DNA from: CBDUUP01 sp965370435
GTDB lineage: Bacteria; Chloroflexota; Anaerolineae; Anaerolineales; UBA11579
Direction: 5' to 3'
NCBI GenBank assembly: GCA_965370435.1
Contig: CBDUUP010000285.1
Location: 1-6,109 of the forward strand
DNA: 6,109 bases
Numbering within the stretch: position 1 is the first letter of the stretch; each line of letters starts with the position of its first letter. Position numbers and translations under genes: made by a program. Below are positions 1-5,691 of the stretch, piece after piece. Under the pieces are notes generated by a model. It was given only the letters and a program-made list of their open reading frames with translations. It did no database searches and was not told the origin of the DNA.

Positions 1-1
1 A

Positions 2-151
2 TAAACCAAGAATACTCGATTTCGCGCTCCTTTTCAATATTCGTCCACCAAAGCCGAAACCAATTGCGAATAAAAATGCGCCAACAATTGCGAAGCCCGC
101 CCATTCGGGCTGAGCCTCAGAACGAAACCTTCGGCAGAATGAAACCCTCTT
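2..151 (-). pseudogene. Possible remnant or 5' fragment of a membrane protein, running off the left edge
   Basis: The minus strand is open for 50 codons, from an in-frame stop at 152-154 to the window edge. It encodes a basic, Cys- and Arg-containing stretch, then a hydrophobic glycine-rich segment (around WAGFAIVGAFLFAIGFGFGG) followed by a positively charged RILKRSAK. That looks like one membrane span with a basic flank. There is no ATG or GTG, and no TTG before the hydrophobic part, so an intact gene would need an unusual start. It may be a gene remnant or chance; the internal FAI repeat comes from the CAATTGCGAA direct repeat. An alternative minus-strand frame with an ATG at 102-104 is also open to the edge but is tryptophan-rich and less protein-like. 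Low confidence. Confidence 0.18.
94..111. repeat. Small palindrome, 6-bp arms
   Basis: AGCCCG (94-99) and CGGGCT (106-111) are perfect inverted arms around a 6-base loop. No T-run follows on either strand, so it is not a standard rho-independent terminator. Confidence 0.45.
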
Positions 152-153
152 TT

Positions 154-171
154 AGTCGGCGAAGGCCGACT
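154..171. repeat. Hairpin-forming inverted repeat, 7-bp arms, GAAG loop
   Basis: AGTCGGC (154-160) and GCCGACT (165-171) pair perfectly around GAAG. Only three T follow on the + strand, so terminator activity is doubtful. Its AGTCG/CGACT core recurs in the palindrome at 186-199, which suggests a dispersed intergenic repeat. That is an inference from this window only. Confidence 0.5.
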
Positions 172-185
172 TTGTAAATGTTTGT

Positions 186-199
186 GCGACTTTAGTCGC
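186..199. repeat. Second AGTCG-type palindrome
   Basis: GCGACT (186-191) and AGTCGC (194-199) are inverted arms with two bases between them; a realistic RNA fold would use 5 bp with a 4-base loop. It shares the CGACTTT and TTTAGTCG words with the hairpin 15 bases upstream. Confidence 0.45.
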
Positions 200-298
200 T
201 AAAACTGAAATGCCCCCGCGATTATTTCCCTCCTAATGGATCAGCCTCCTCGATGGCTTTTAATCCTTTCGCGCCCTTCGCGATCCAACCGTTTGGTT

Positions 299-304
299 TA
301 TAAT
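299..304 (+). promoter_or_regulatory. Probable -10 box for the first gene group
   Basis: TATAAT matches the sigma-70-type -10 consensus and lies 35 bases before the ATG at 340. No convincing -35 hexamer is seen 16-18 bases upstream; the nearest candidate, TTCGCG at 277-282, matches poorly. This would be the promoter of the dinB-like, cupin and ubiA genes. Confidence 0.4.
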
Positions 305-329
305 TATGCCTCATACCCCGCCAATGCTT

Positions 330-334
330 GGAGG
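330..334 (+). promoter_or_regulatory. Ribosome binding site that sets the start at 340
   Basis: GGAGG ends five bases before ATG 340 and 11 before ATG 346. It overlaps the in-frame TTG at 328, so that upstream start can be discarded. Confidence 0.65.
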
Positions 335-339
335 TATTC

Positions 340-822
340 ATGACCATGACTCCCGATCAACTAGCGCGACGATTGCGCCGCGAAGGCCAGAAGAACGTCA
401 CATTCTTTGAAAGCATCACCCCAGAGCAGTGGGACCTGGAAGTTTATTCTGAAGGCGCGGCCTGGAGCGTTCAACAGATATTGGTGCACGTCACCTCGGC
501 TGAGGGCAGCCTGCGCCGGATGATTAGCCGAATCGTCAAGGAAGATCATCCCGGCGTGCCCGAAGACTTCGACACGGATGGCTACAACGCCCGCAAGGTG
601 GAAGAACTGAAGGAGTCGTCACCGGCAGACCTGTTTGAGCTATATGCCGAACGCCGTGAACAAACTGCCCTGATGGCTGAGGGATGCAGCCAAACGGACT
701 TGCTAAAAGAAGGCCGCCATCCCTTCCTGGGCCAATCCCAGGTCATCGAAATGCTCAAGCTGATGTCCCTCCACGTTCAACTTCATATCCGCGATATTCG
801 CCGAACCATAAAGTCTGCCTGA
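340..822 (+). CDS. DinB-like four-helix-bundle protein, putative metal-dependent
   Basis: The 160-residue product has the length and pattern of the DinB / DUF664-like superfamily, a four-helix bundle that usually holds a divalent metal with three histidines. Visible support is the WSVQQILVHVTSAE segment (residues 42-55, His50), typical of the second helix, and HVQLH near the C-terminus (His145 and His149), matching the HxxxH of the last helix. Together these supply a complete three-His site. There is no signal peptide or membrane span, so it is cytosolic. Known members include thiol-dependent S-transferases and damage-inducible proteins; the substrate here cannot be told from sequence. ATG 340 is chosen because GGAGG lies just upstream; ATG 346 is a less likely alternative. 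Its stop overlaps the next gene's start by one base (TGATG), implying co-translation. Confidence 0.75.
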   Translation: MTMTPDQLARRLRREGQKNVTFFESITPEQWDLEVYSEGAAWSVQQILVHVTSAEGSLRRMISRIVKEDHPGVPEDFDTDGYNARKVEELKESSPADLFELYAERREQTALMAEGCSQTDLLKEGRHPFLGQSQVIEMLKLMSLHVQLHIRDIRRTIKSA

Positions 823-1253
823 TGTCTATTTTTCCAATCTCCGACGTTGTGCTCCTGCCGCTCGAAAAAAGTGATCGTGATGGATTGGTCCTCCTGAGCG
901 AGAACCACCATATTCTCCGACGTTTCGGCCAGCTTGAGATCCGCCGCCTCACCGCTGGGCCTGTCACCTCCTTCACCCGTAGAGCGATAGCCGATGAGGT
1001 CTGGATCCCTCTGGACGGTGAGATCACTTTCCTCCTCCAGGATCAACGCCCAGCTTCTCCTTCGGCGGAGCAAACTATGGAAATCACCATTCACGCCGGT
1101 CAACCCCAGGCTCTTCTCATCCCCTTCGGCGTTGCCTTTGCCGTTAAAGTTGAGACACCCTCGCAAACCATTCGTCTGACCACCCACGCCGATGACGCCG
1201 GTGACGAAACCCAGCCCGCCGAGTCCCTTCTCCATCTTTGGCAAAACCCATGA
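822..1253 (+). CDS. Cupin-fold (RmlC-like) protein lacking metal ligands
   Basis: The 143-residue protein shows two cupin half-motifs. The canonical first motif is G(X)5HXH(X)4E(X)6G; here residues 46-66 keep both glycines, the spacing and Glu59, but the two histidines are Thr52 and Arg54. The second motif (Gly93, Pro101, Gly103) has Phe106 where the histidine should be, and two extra residues between Gly93 and Pro101. So it is probably a beta-barrel that binds no metal, acting as a ligand-binding or non-metal enzyme of unknown substrate. The start at 822 overlaps the dinB-like stop, and the protein ends in an ATGA overlap with ubiA, so all three should be translated together. An in-frame start at 684 lies inside the upstream gene and is rejected. 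The cupin assignment is by motif spacing only; coding status is well supported by the coupled overlaps. Confidence 0.62.
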   Translation: MSIFPISDVVLLPLEKSDRDGLVLLSENHHILRRFGQLEIRRLTAGPVTSFTRRAIADEVWIPLDGEITFLLQDQRPASPSAEQTMEITIHAGQPQALLIPFGVAFAVKVETPSQTIRLTTHADDAGDETQPAESLLHLWQNP

Positions 1254-2161
1254 CCAGCCACCCGCTGTTTCTCTTCCTCAAGCTTTCCCGGCCCTTATTC
1301 TTGGTGGGCGCGGCGTTGCTTTACGCCCTGGGCGCCGGCATCGCCGACTATCTGGGGTATTCGATTGATTGGGGAGTCTACCTCATCGGTCAGTCATGGG
1401 TCACCGCCATGCAGCTCACCGTCCACTATCTGAACGAGTTCTTTGACGCCCCCGCCGACGCCGACAACCTCCACCGAACCTTGTTTTCTGGCGGCAGCGG
1501 AGCGGCGGGGGAGGGAGGGCTTCACCGTCAAGTCCCTCTGTGGGCAGCTTTCCTGACTCTGACAATTGTCGCCTCGATTACGACCTTTATGTTATCTACC
1601 GGCCTGCTCAGTCCGGTCGTGATTTTAGTGATGGTCTTGATCTTCTTGGGTTCGGTCTTTTATTCCGCGCCGCCTTTCAGGTTGGCGCGTTCTGGATATG
1701 GAGAACTCACCGCCTCCGTCATCGTCGCCAACCTGGTTCCTGCTCTAGCGCTCCTTCTCCAAACTGGAGAACTACACCGCCTGCTGCCGATGAGCACATT
1801 TCCACTCACCGCCTTGCATTTGGCGATGATGTTGGCCTTCCAGTTGCCTGATTACGCAAACGATTTAAAGCACCAAAAACGTGCCCTGATGATCCGTCTG
1901 GGCTGGGAGAGCGGTATGACCCTCCATAACCTGCTCATCCTCACCGGGTTTGCCATTCTAGGGTTGGCGGTCCTCATGGGGATGCCCAGGTTCGTGGCCC
2001 TTCCCGCTTTTCTGGTGTTTCCCTTGGGTCTGCTGCAAATCTGGTATCTCAACTGGATCATCGCCGGTGGGAAACCGAACTGGAACGCCCTGACCCTCAA
2101 CGCCGTCGCCATTTTCGCCGGATTCGCCTACCTCCTCGCTTTTGCTTTCTGGACTCGATAA
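1250..2161 (+). CDS. UbiA-family membrane prenyltransferase, MenA-like
   Basis: This 303-residue integral membrane protein has the two Asp-rich motifs of UbiA aromatic prenyltransferases, which bind Mg-diphosphate of the polyprenyl donor: N62-x3-D66-x3-D70 after the second span, and D201-x3-D205 in PDYANDLKHQKR. Other family marks are LSRPLFL (residues 12-18), FSGGSG (79-84) and YSAPPFRLARSGYGEL (138-153), the last two resembling dihydroxynaphthoate-type (MenA-like) members. About eight or nine hydrophobic spans cover the rest. It would attach a polyprenyl chain to an aromatic or other acceptor at the membrane; menaquinone synthesis is the first guess, but heme-, chlorophyll- or lipid-type acceptors are possible. 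ATG 1250 is chosen over TTG 1238 because of the ATGA overlap with the cupin gene. Family certain, substrate not. Confidence 0.88.
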   Translation: MTSHPLFLFLKLSRPLFLVGAALLYALGAGIADYLGYSIDWGVYLIGQSWVTAMQLTVHYLNEFFDAPADADNLHRTLFSGGSGAAGEGGLHRQVPLWAAFLTLTIVASITTFMLSTGLLSPVVILVMVLIFLGSVFYSAPPFRLARSGYGELTASVIVANLVPALALLLQTGELHRLLPMSTFPLTALHLAMMLAFQLPDYANDLKHQKRALMIRLGWESGMTLHNLLILTGFAILGLAVLMGMPRFVALPAFLVFPLGLLQIWYLNWIIAGGKPNWNALTLNAVAIFAGFAYLLAFAFWTR

Positions 2162-2175
2162 TCTTACCCACGATT

Positions 2176-2204
2176 TCATCCCTCACCCTTCACCTCTCCC
2201 TCCC
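2176..2204 (+). promoter_or_regulatory. Pyrimidine-rich leader of moeA without a Shine-Dalgarno site
   Basis: The bases just before ATG 2205 are almost all C and T, in runs such as CCTCACCC and CTCTCCCTCCC. There is no purine-rich ribosome binding site, so initiation may depend on coupling to ubiA or on an SD-independent route. Confidence 0.4.
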
Positions 2205-3437
2205 ATGCCTGAATTCCTCCAACTCCTCCCCCCACCCAAAGCCCTGGCGAAATTCTTCGCCCACTTTTCCCCATCCCCGGTGACCGAAGAGATTGACACC
2301 GCCCACGCACTGGGTCGAGTGACCGGCAAGCCTGTATCGGCTGCCTATCCCTTGCCATCTTTTCCCCGTTCAACGGTTGACGGATACGCCGTCCAGGCGG
2401 CTGACACCCACGGCGCGGGCGAAACCCTGCCAGCGTATTTGAACTTGGTTGGGGAAGTGCTGATGGGCGCGACCCCCGATGTCGCCCTCCAGACAGCTCA
2501 ATGCGCGCTGATCCATACCGGCGGCATGCTCCCTGAAGGCGCGGACGCCGTGGTGATGATCGAATATACCCAGGAAACCCGCCCTGGCGAGATTGAAGTA
2601 ATGCGCCCTGTCGCTGATGGCGAAAATGTTCTGAAGGTGGGCGAAGACGTTGACTCCGGTCAGGAAGTGATCCCTGAAGGGACGCGCCTGCGTCCGGCGG
2701 AGATCGGCGGGTTGATGGCTTTGGGGATCATCAGCATAACCGTCACCCGCCAGCCCAGGATCGGCATTATCTCCACCGGCGATGAAGTTGTGCCTCCTGA
2801 GGGTGAATTACAGCCCGGTCAGGTGCGGGACATCAATACCTACACACTCGCCGCCCTGGTGACGGAATCAGGCGGTATGCCCGTCTCCTACGGCATTATT
2901 TCCGATGAACTCGAAGTCTTACAGAAAGTTTCCCGCCAGGCGCAGGCGGAATGTGACGCAGTCATCATCACCGCCGGTTCCTCCGCCAGCGTCCGCGATC
3001 TGACTGCTCAGGTCATTGACAGCCTGGGCGAGCCGGGCGTGCTGGTGCATGGGGTGAACGTCCGCCCTGGCAAACCGACCATTCTGGGGGTGTGTGATGG
3101 TGTGCCTTTGATCGGCTTGCCGGGCAACCCGGTCAGCGCATTAGTGATTGCCAGCATCTTCGTCGTCCCGGTGATTGAAAAACTTCTTGGACTGAATCGG
3201 CCCAGTCCCCGCCCCTCGATTCCCGCCCGCCTGACCCTCAACCTCGCCTCCCAGAGCGGCCGCGAGGATTGGATTCCCGTGCGCCTGGTCGCCGGTGAAG
3301 ATGGCTACCTCGCCGAACCGATCTTCGGCAAGAGCAACCTTATCTTCACTCTGGCCCGCGCCGACGGCCTGGTGCGCATCCCCCCCGATGCGAACGGGCT
3401 GGATGCCGGAGATTCCGTTCAGGTGATCTTGACATAG
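2205..3437 (+). CDS. moeA: Molybdopterin molybdenumtransferase MoeA
   Basis: MoeA inserts molybdate (or tungstate) into adenylylated molybdopterin, releasing AMP, to form the active cofactor in the cytosol. At 410 residues it has normal length. Visible domains: MoeA N-terminal region (about 8-165) with RSTVDGYAV, where Asp59 falls at the same number as the essential Asp59 of E. coli MoeA; the MoCF-binding domain (about 180-320) with STGDEVV (190-196), an AGSSASVRD loop (257-265) and LPGNPVSA (305-312); and the C-terminal beta domain (about 335-410). The AGSSASVRD loop replaces the usual GGVSVGxxD, but the acidic residue (Asp265) is kept. ATG 2205 is preferred to TTG 2142, which overlaps ubiA and adds a Pro-rich tail foreign to the family. 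No Shine-Dalgarno is seen. It follows ubiA by 43 bases. Confidence 0.92.
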   Translation: MPEFLQLLPPPKALAKFFAHFSPSPVTEEIDTAHALGRVTGKPVSAAYPLPSFPRSTVDGYAVQAADTHGAGETLPAYLNLVGEVLMGATPDVALQTAQCALIHTGGMLPEGADAVVMIEYTQETRPGEIEVMRPVADGENVLKVGEDVDSGQEVIPEGTRLRPAEIGGLMALGIISITVTRQPRIGIISTGDEVVPPEGELQPGQVRDINTYTLAALVTESGGMPVSYGIISDELEVLQKVSRQAQAECDAVIITAGSSASVRDLTAQVIDSLGEPGVLVHGVNVRPGKPTILGVCDGVPLIGLPGNPVSALVIASIFVVPVIEKLLGLNRPSPRPSIPARLTLNLASQSGREDWIPVRLVAGEDGYLAEPIFGKSNLIFTLARADGLVRIPPDANGLDAGDSVQVILT

Positions 3438-3467
3438 CCAGTCACACGCCCTAAAGAGAGGTATAAT
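3429..3467 (+). promoter_or_regulatory. Probable promoter of tatA and the genes after it
   Basis: TATAAT (3462-3467) is a perfect -10 box, 51 bases before the tatA ATG. A perfect TTGACA (3429-3434) spans the last moeA codons, but the 27-base gap is far beyond the usual 16-18, so the two are unlikely to act as one standard promoter. No good -35 is seen at normal distance. Inverted arms CGCCC (3447-3451) and GGGCG (3471-3475) bracket the -10 box and could be an operator or chance. Confidence 0.45.
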
Positions 3468-3501
3468 CAGGGGCGCAAGTCAATCTGTAGATAAAAAGTT
3501 G

Positions 3502-3508
3502 AAAGGAG
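3502..3508 (+). promoter_or_regulatory. Strong Shine-Dalgarno of tatA
   Basis: AAAGGAG lies 10 bases before ATG 3519. It is among the best ribosome binding sites in the window, consistent with tatA being a separately started and well-translated gene. Confidence 0.65.
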
Positions 3509-3518
3509 AAAGTGTATT

Positions 3519-3707
3519 ATGCCTCGTGGATGGGAACTTATCATCATCGTCATTGTGATATTGGTGCTGTTTGGCCCTGGCCGAATCAGCAAAATTGCCG
3601 GAGAGATTGGCAGCAGCATCAGCGAGTTTCGAAAAGGTATCGCCGGTTCGGATGATGATTCCGAAGAAGAGTCAGACGAAAAATATAAAGAAGAAAAGTA
3701 CGAATAG
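3519..3707 (+). CDS. tatA: Twin-arginine translocase subunit TatA/TatE family
   Basis: The 62-residue protein has the TatA plan: a very short N-terminus with Glu6, one membrane span (about residues 5-18), the FGPGR hinge (18-22), an amphipathic helix (about 23-41, ISKIAGEIGSSISEFRKG) and a charged tail. TatA oligomers form the transport element of the Tat system, which moves folded proteins, including many with molybdenum cofactors, across the cytoplasmic membrane. The tail (43-62) is unusually rich in Asp, Glu and Lys. The hinge has GRIS where many TatA have KKLP. TatB is less likely given the short length. No tatC or tatB is in the window, so these must lie elsewhere. It sits between the two moeA genes, has its own promoter-like -10 box, and ends 12 bases before the next start. 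Confidence 0.88.
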   Translation: MPRGWELIIIVIVILVLFGPGRISKIAGEIGSSISEFRKGIAGSDDDSEEESDEKYKEEKYE

Positions 3708-3719
3708 CCTGACCAAGAT

Positions 3720-5684
3720 ATGTCGGTCTATCTGCATGACATCCCCCTTCCCGAAGCCCAGGCCCGGCTGGATGCCGCTCTGCAAGCTGTCGGGTTAGGA
3801 GGGCGGCTGGGGGTTGCGATGATCCCTCTCGATGAAAACGCATTGGAACGAGTTCTGGCTGAAACCATCTGGGCCAGGATTTCCTCTCCTCATTATCACG
3901 CCTCCGCTATGGACGGCTTTGCCGTTCGGGCCGCCGAGACCGACGGCGCAATGCCCACTGCGCCGCTGTCCTTGCGTTATGGAGAACAGACCGCCTACAT
4001 AGACACCGGTGACCCGCTGCCCATCTGGGCAGACGCCGTAATCCCCATCGAGAACGTCGAGCCGCTGGATGAAAACCAACAGCCATCGGCCGATCCCCGC
4101 CATCCCCACAGCATCCGCATCCGGGCCGCGCTCCCGCCCTGGCATCACGTCCGCACCCTGGGGGAAGATATGGTCGCCACCCAATTGGTGCTGCCGGTCG
4201 GCCACGTCTTGCGCCCCGTTGATTTGGGAGCAATTGCCGCCTGCGGCCACGCCGAGGTAACCGTCGCCCAGCGCCCTCGCGTGGCAATTCTTCCCACCGG
4301 CACCGAGTTGGTGCCGCCGGGGCAACCCGTCGAACCGGGCGACATCATCGAATACAATTCTTTGGTCATGGCCGCTCAGGTCAATCTCTGGGGCGGAACC
4401 GCGGTCCGATTTCCTAGCACGCCAGACGACATCGAACAGATTAGAGCCAGAGTGATAGAGGCTGCCCAGAATCATGACCTGATCCTGCTCAACGCCGGTT
4501 CTTCGGCAGGCTCGGAGGATTTCTCCGCTCAGGTGGTCGAATCGCTGGGTGAACTTCTGGTGCATGGCGTGGCCATACGTCCGGGACACCCCGTCATTCT
4601 GGGGATGATCCGCCGGGATGACGGACGCCACATACCCATCATCGGTGTACCCGGCTATCCGGTCTCCGCCGCCCTCACCGGAGAGGTCTTCGTCGAGCCG
4701 CTTCTGGCCCGTTGGCTGGGGCGCCGCCCTCACGAACCCCAAACCCTTCAAGCCACTCTCACCCGAAAAATGACCTCCCCGCCGGGGGATGACGATTACG
4801 TTCGTGTGGCTGTAGGTCGGGTGGGGGAGCGTACCCTGGCCGCGCCGTTAGGGCGCGGGGCCGGGGTTATTTCTTCCCTGGTTCGCGCCGACGGTATCGT
4901 CATCCTGCCCAGCGGGTCCCAGGGCTTACCCGCCGGAGACGAAGTCACCGTCCGCCTCTATCGCTCCCCGGCTGAGATCGAGCGCGCCATTTTCGCCATC
5001 GGCTCCCACGACCTCACCCTGGATATTCTGGCCCAACACCTGGCCGAGAAGGACCGCCGTCTGGTTTCCGCCAACGTGGGGAGTCTGGGCGGCCTGGTGG
5101 CTCTCCAGCGAGGCGAAGCCCACCTTGCCGGTTCCCACCTTCTTGATCCAGAGACCGGCGAATATAACCTGTCCTATATTCACGAATACCTGCCCAATGT
5201 GCCGGTTGTTGTTGTAGGACTGGTAGGCCGGCAGCAGGGCTTGATGGTTCGCAAAGGCAACCCCTTGGATCTGGGCGAACTCGGTGACCTATCTCGTGCG
5301 GAAGTGTCTTTTGTCAATCGCCAGCGAGGGGCCGGAACTCGCGTCCTGTTGGACTATAAACTGAACCAACTAGGAATTCCGACCGATTCCATTCAGGGCT
5401 ACAATCTGGTAGAATATACCCATCTGGGCGTCGCGGCTGCGGTGGCTTCTGGCCGCGCCAATTGCGGTATGGGGATCGCGGCGGCTGCCCAGGCCCTGGA
5501 ATTGGATTTTGTCCCCCTCTTTGAGGAACGCTACGATCTGGTGATACCCCAGGAACACTATAACAGCCCGCTGCTTGCCCCGCTGGTGGATGCGCTTCAA
5601 AGCCAAACGCTGCGTGAAACAGTTGCCAGCCTCCCCGGATATGACACTTCCCCTATGGGAAAATTAATAGCTGAATTGGAGTAA
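3720..5684 (+). CDS. MoeA fused to a C-terminal PBP-like domain (second MoeA paralog)
   Basis: This 654-residue protein is one uninterrupted fusion. Residues 1-415 form a full MoeA: SAMDGFAV (62-69, Asp65 matching the essential Asp), PTGTELVPPG (192-201), NAGSSAGSED (258-267, Asp267), VPGYPVSA (310-317, Tyr in place of the usual Asn) and a C-terminal beta domain (about 343-415). Residues 425-650 match the PBP-like domain found with MoeA or with ModE-type HTH proteins: GSHDLTLD (428-435), then the VGSLGGL, DPETGEYN, NRQRGAGTR, THLGVAAAVASGRA and ERYDLVIP signatures. That domain resembles oxyanion-binding proteins of the ModA/WtpA type but has no signal peptide, so it is cytosolic. The first part should insert Mo or W into molybdopterin; the second may hold or sense the oxyanion or cofactor (inference). 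No clear Shine-Dalgarno; it is 12 bases after tatA. Confidence 0.9.
   Translation: MSVYLHDIPLPEAQARLDAALQAVGLGGRLGVAMIPLDENALERVLAETIWARISSPHYHASAMDGFAVRAAETDGAMPTAPLSLRYGEQTAYIDTGDPLPIWADAVIPIENVEPLDENQQPSADPRHPHSIRIRAALPPWHHVRTLGEDMVATQLVLPVGHVLRPVDLGAIAACGHAEVTVAQRPRVAILPTGTELVPPGQPVEPGDIIEYNSLVMAAQVNLWGGTAVRFPSTPDDIEQIRARVIEAAQNHDLILLNAGSSAGSEDFSAQVVESLGELLVHGVAIRPGHPVILGMIRRDDGRHIPIIGVPGYPVSAALTGEVFVEPLLARWLGRRPHEPQTLQATLTRKMTSPPGDDDYVRVAVGRVGERTLAAPLGRGAGVISSLVRADGIVILPSGSQGLPAGDEVTVRLYRSPAEIERAIFAIGSHDLTLDILAQHLAEKDRRLVSANVGSLGGLVALQRGEAHLAGSHLLDPETGEYNLSYIHEYLPNVPVVVVGLVGRQQGLMVRKGNPLDLGELGDLSRAEVSFVNRQRGAGTRVLLDYKLNQLGIPTDSIQGYNLVEYTHLGVAAAVASGRANCGMGIAAAAQALELDFVPLFEERYDLVIPQEHYNSPLLAPLVDALQSQTLRETVASLPGYDTSPMGKLIAELE
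5678..5681 (+). promoter_or_regulatory. Ribosome binding site that sets the response regulator start
   Basis: GGAG lies inside the last codons of the MoeA/PBP gene and 10 bases before ATG 5692. The in-frame TTG at 5686 would be only four bases away, so ATG 5692 is preferred. Confidence 0.55.
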
Positions 5685-5691
5685 TTTGATT

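Larger units (their letters stand above)
1..327. other. Intergenic region without a convincing complete gene
   Basis: This stretch is less GC-rich than the genes that follow. It contains three short palindromes (94-111, 154-171, 186-199), a 10-base direct repeat CAATTGCGAA at 61-70 and 85-94, and a TTCGCG repeat at 268-273 and 277-282. On the minus strand one frame is open from base 151 to the left edge and encodes a glycine-rich hydrophobic segment, but it has no usual start codon ahead of that segment. I see no tRNA, no terminator with a T-run and no full-length gene. The last 30 bases carry the likely promoter and ribosome binding site of the first gene. Confidence 0.6.

Noticed and set aside
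154..180. Rho-independent terminator at the GAAG hairpin
   Set aside because: Only three T follow the stem before mixed sequence, on the + strand, and the minus strand gives no T-run either.
684..821. Upstream in-frame extension of the cupin gene
   Set aside because: It would overlap most of the C-terminal third of the DinB-like gene; ATG 822 gives the typical one-base stop/start overlap.
783..1244. Minus-strand open frame of 153 codons opposite the cupin gene
   Set aside because: The + strand frame has coupled start and stop overlaps and cupin motif spacing; the antisense frame has low-complexity Gly-rich sequence and no such support.
2142..2204. TTG start for moeA adding 21 residues
   Set aside because: The extra residues are Pro-rich and unlike MoeA N-termini, and the extension overlaps ubiA. 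ATG 2205 gives the usual length and puts the catalytic Asp at position 59.
3438..3518. Molybdenum-cofactor riboswitch ahead of tatA
   Set aside because: The gap is only 81 bases, shorter than that motif, and shows no multi-stem structure by eye beyond one 5-bp inverted repeat.
3519..3707. TatB instead of TatA
   Set aside because: The protein is only 62 residues with a short amphipathic helix; TatB proteins are usually longer. The two cannot be separated with full certainty by sequence alone.
3795..4751. Long open frame on the minus strand (318 codons)
   Set aside because: It lies antisense to the MoeA part of the fusion gene, whose motifs are intact. The translation is Gly-, Asp- and His-rich without a recognisable domain, so it is a codon-bias shadow.
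4960..5684. PBP-like part as a separate gene or a frameshift fusion
   Set aside because: The frame is continuous with no stop, and the linker fits the known MoeA/PBP fusion layout.
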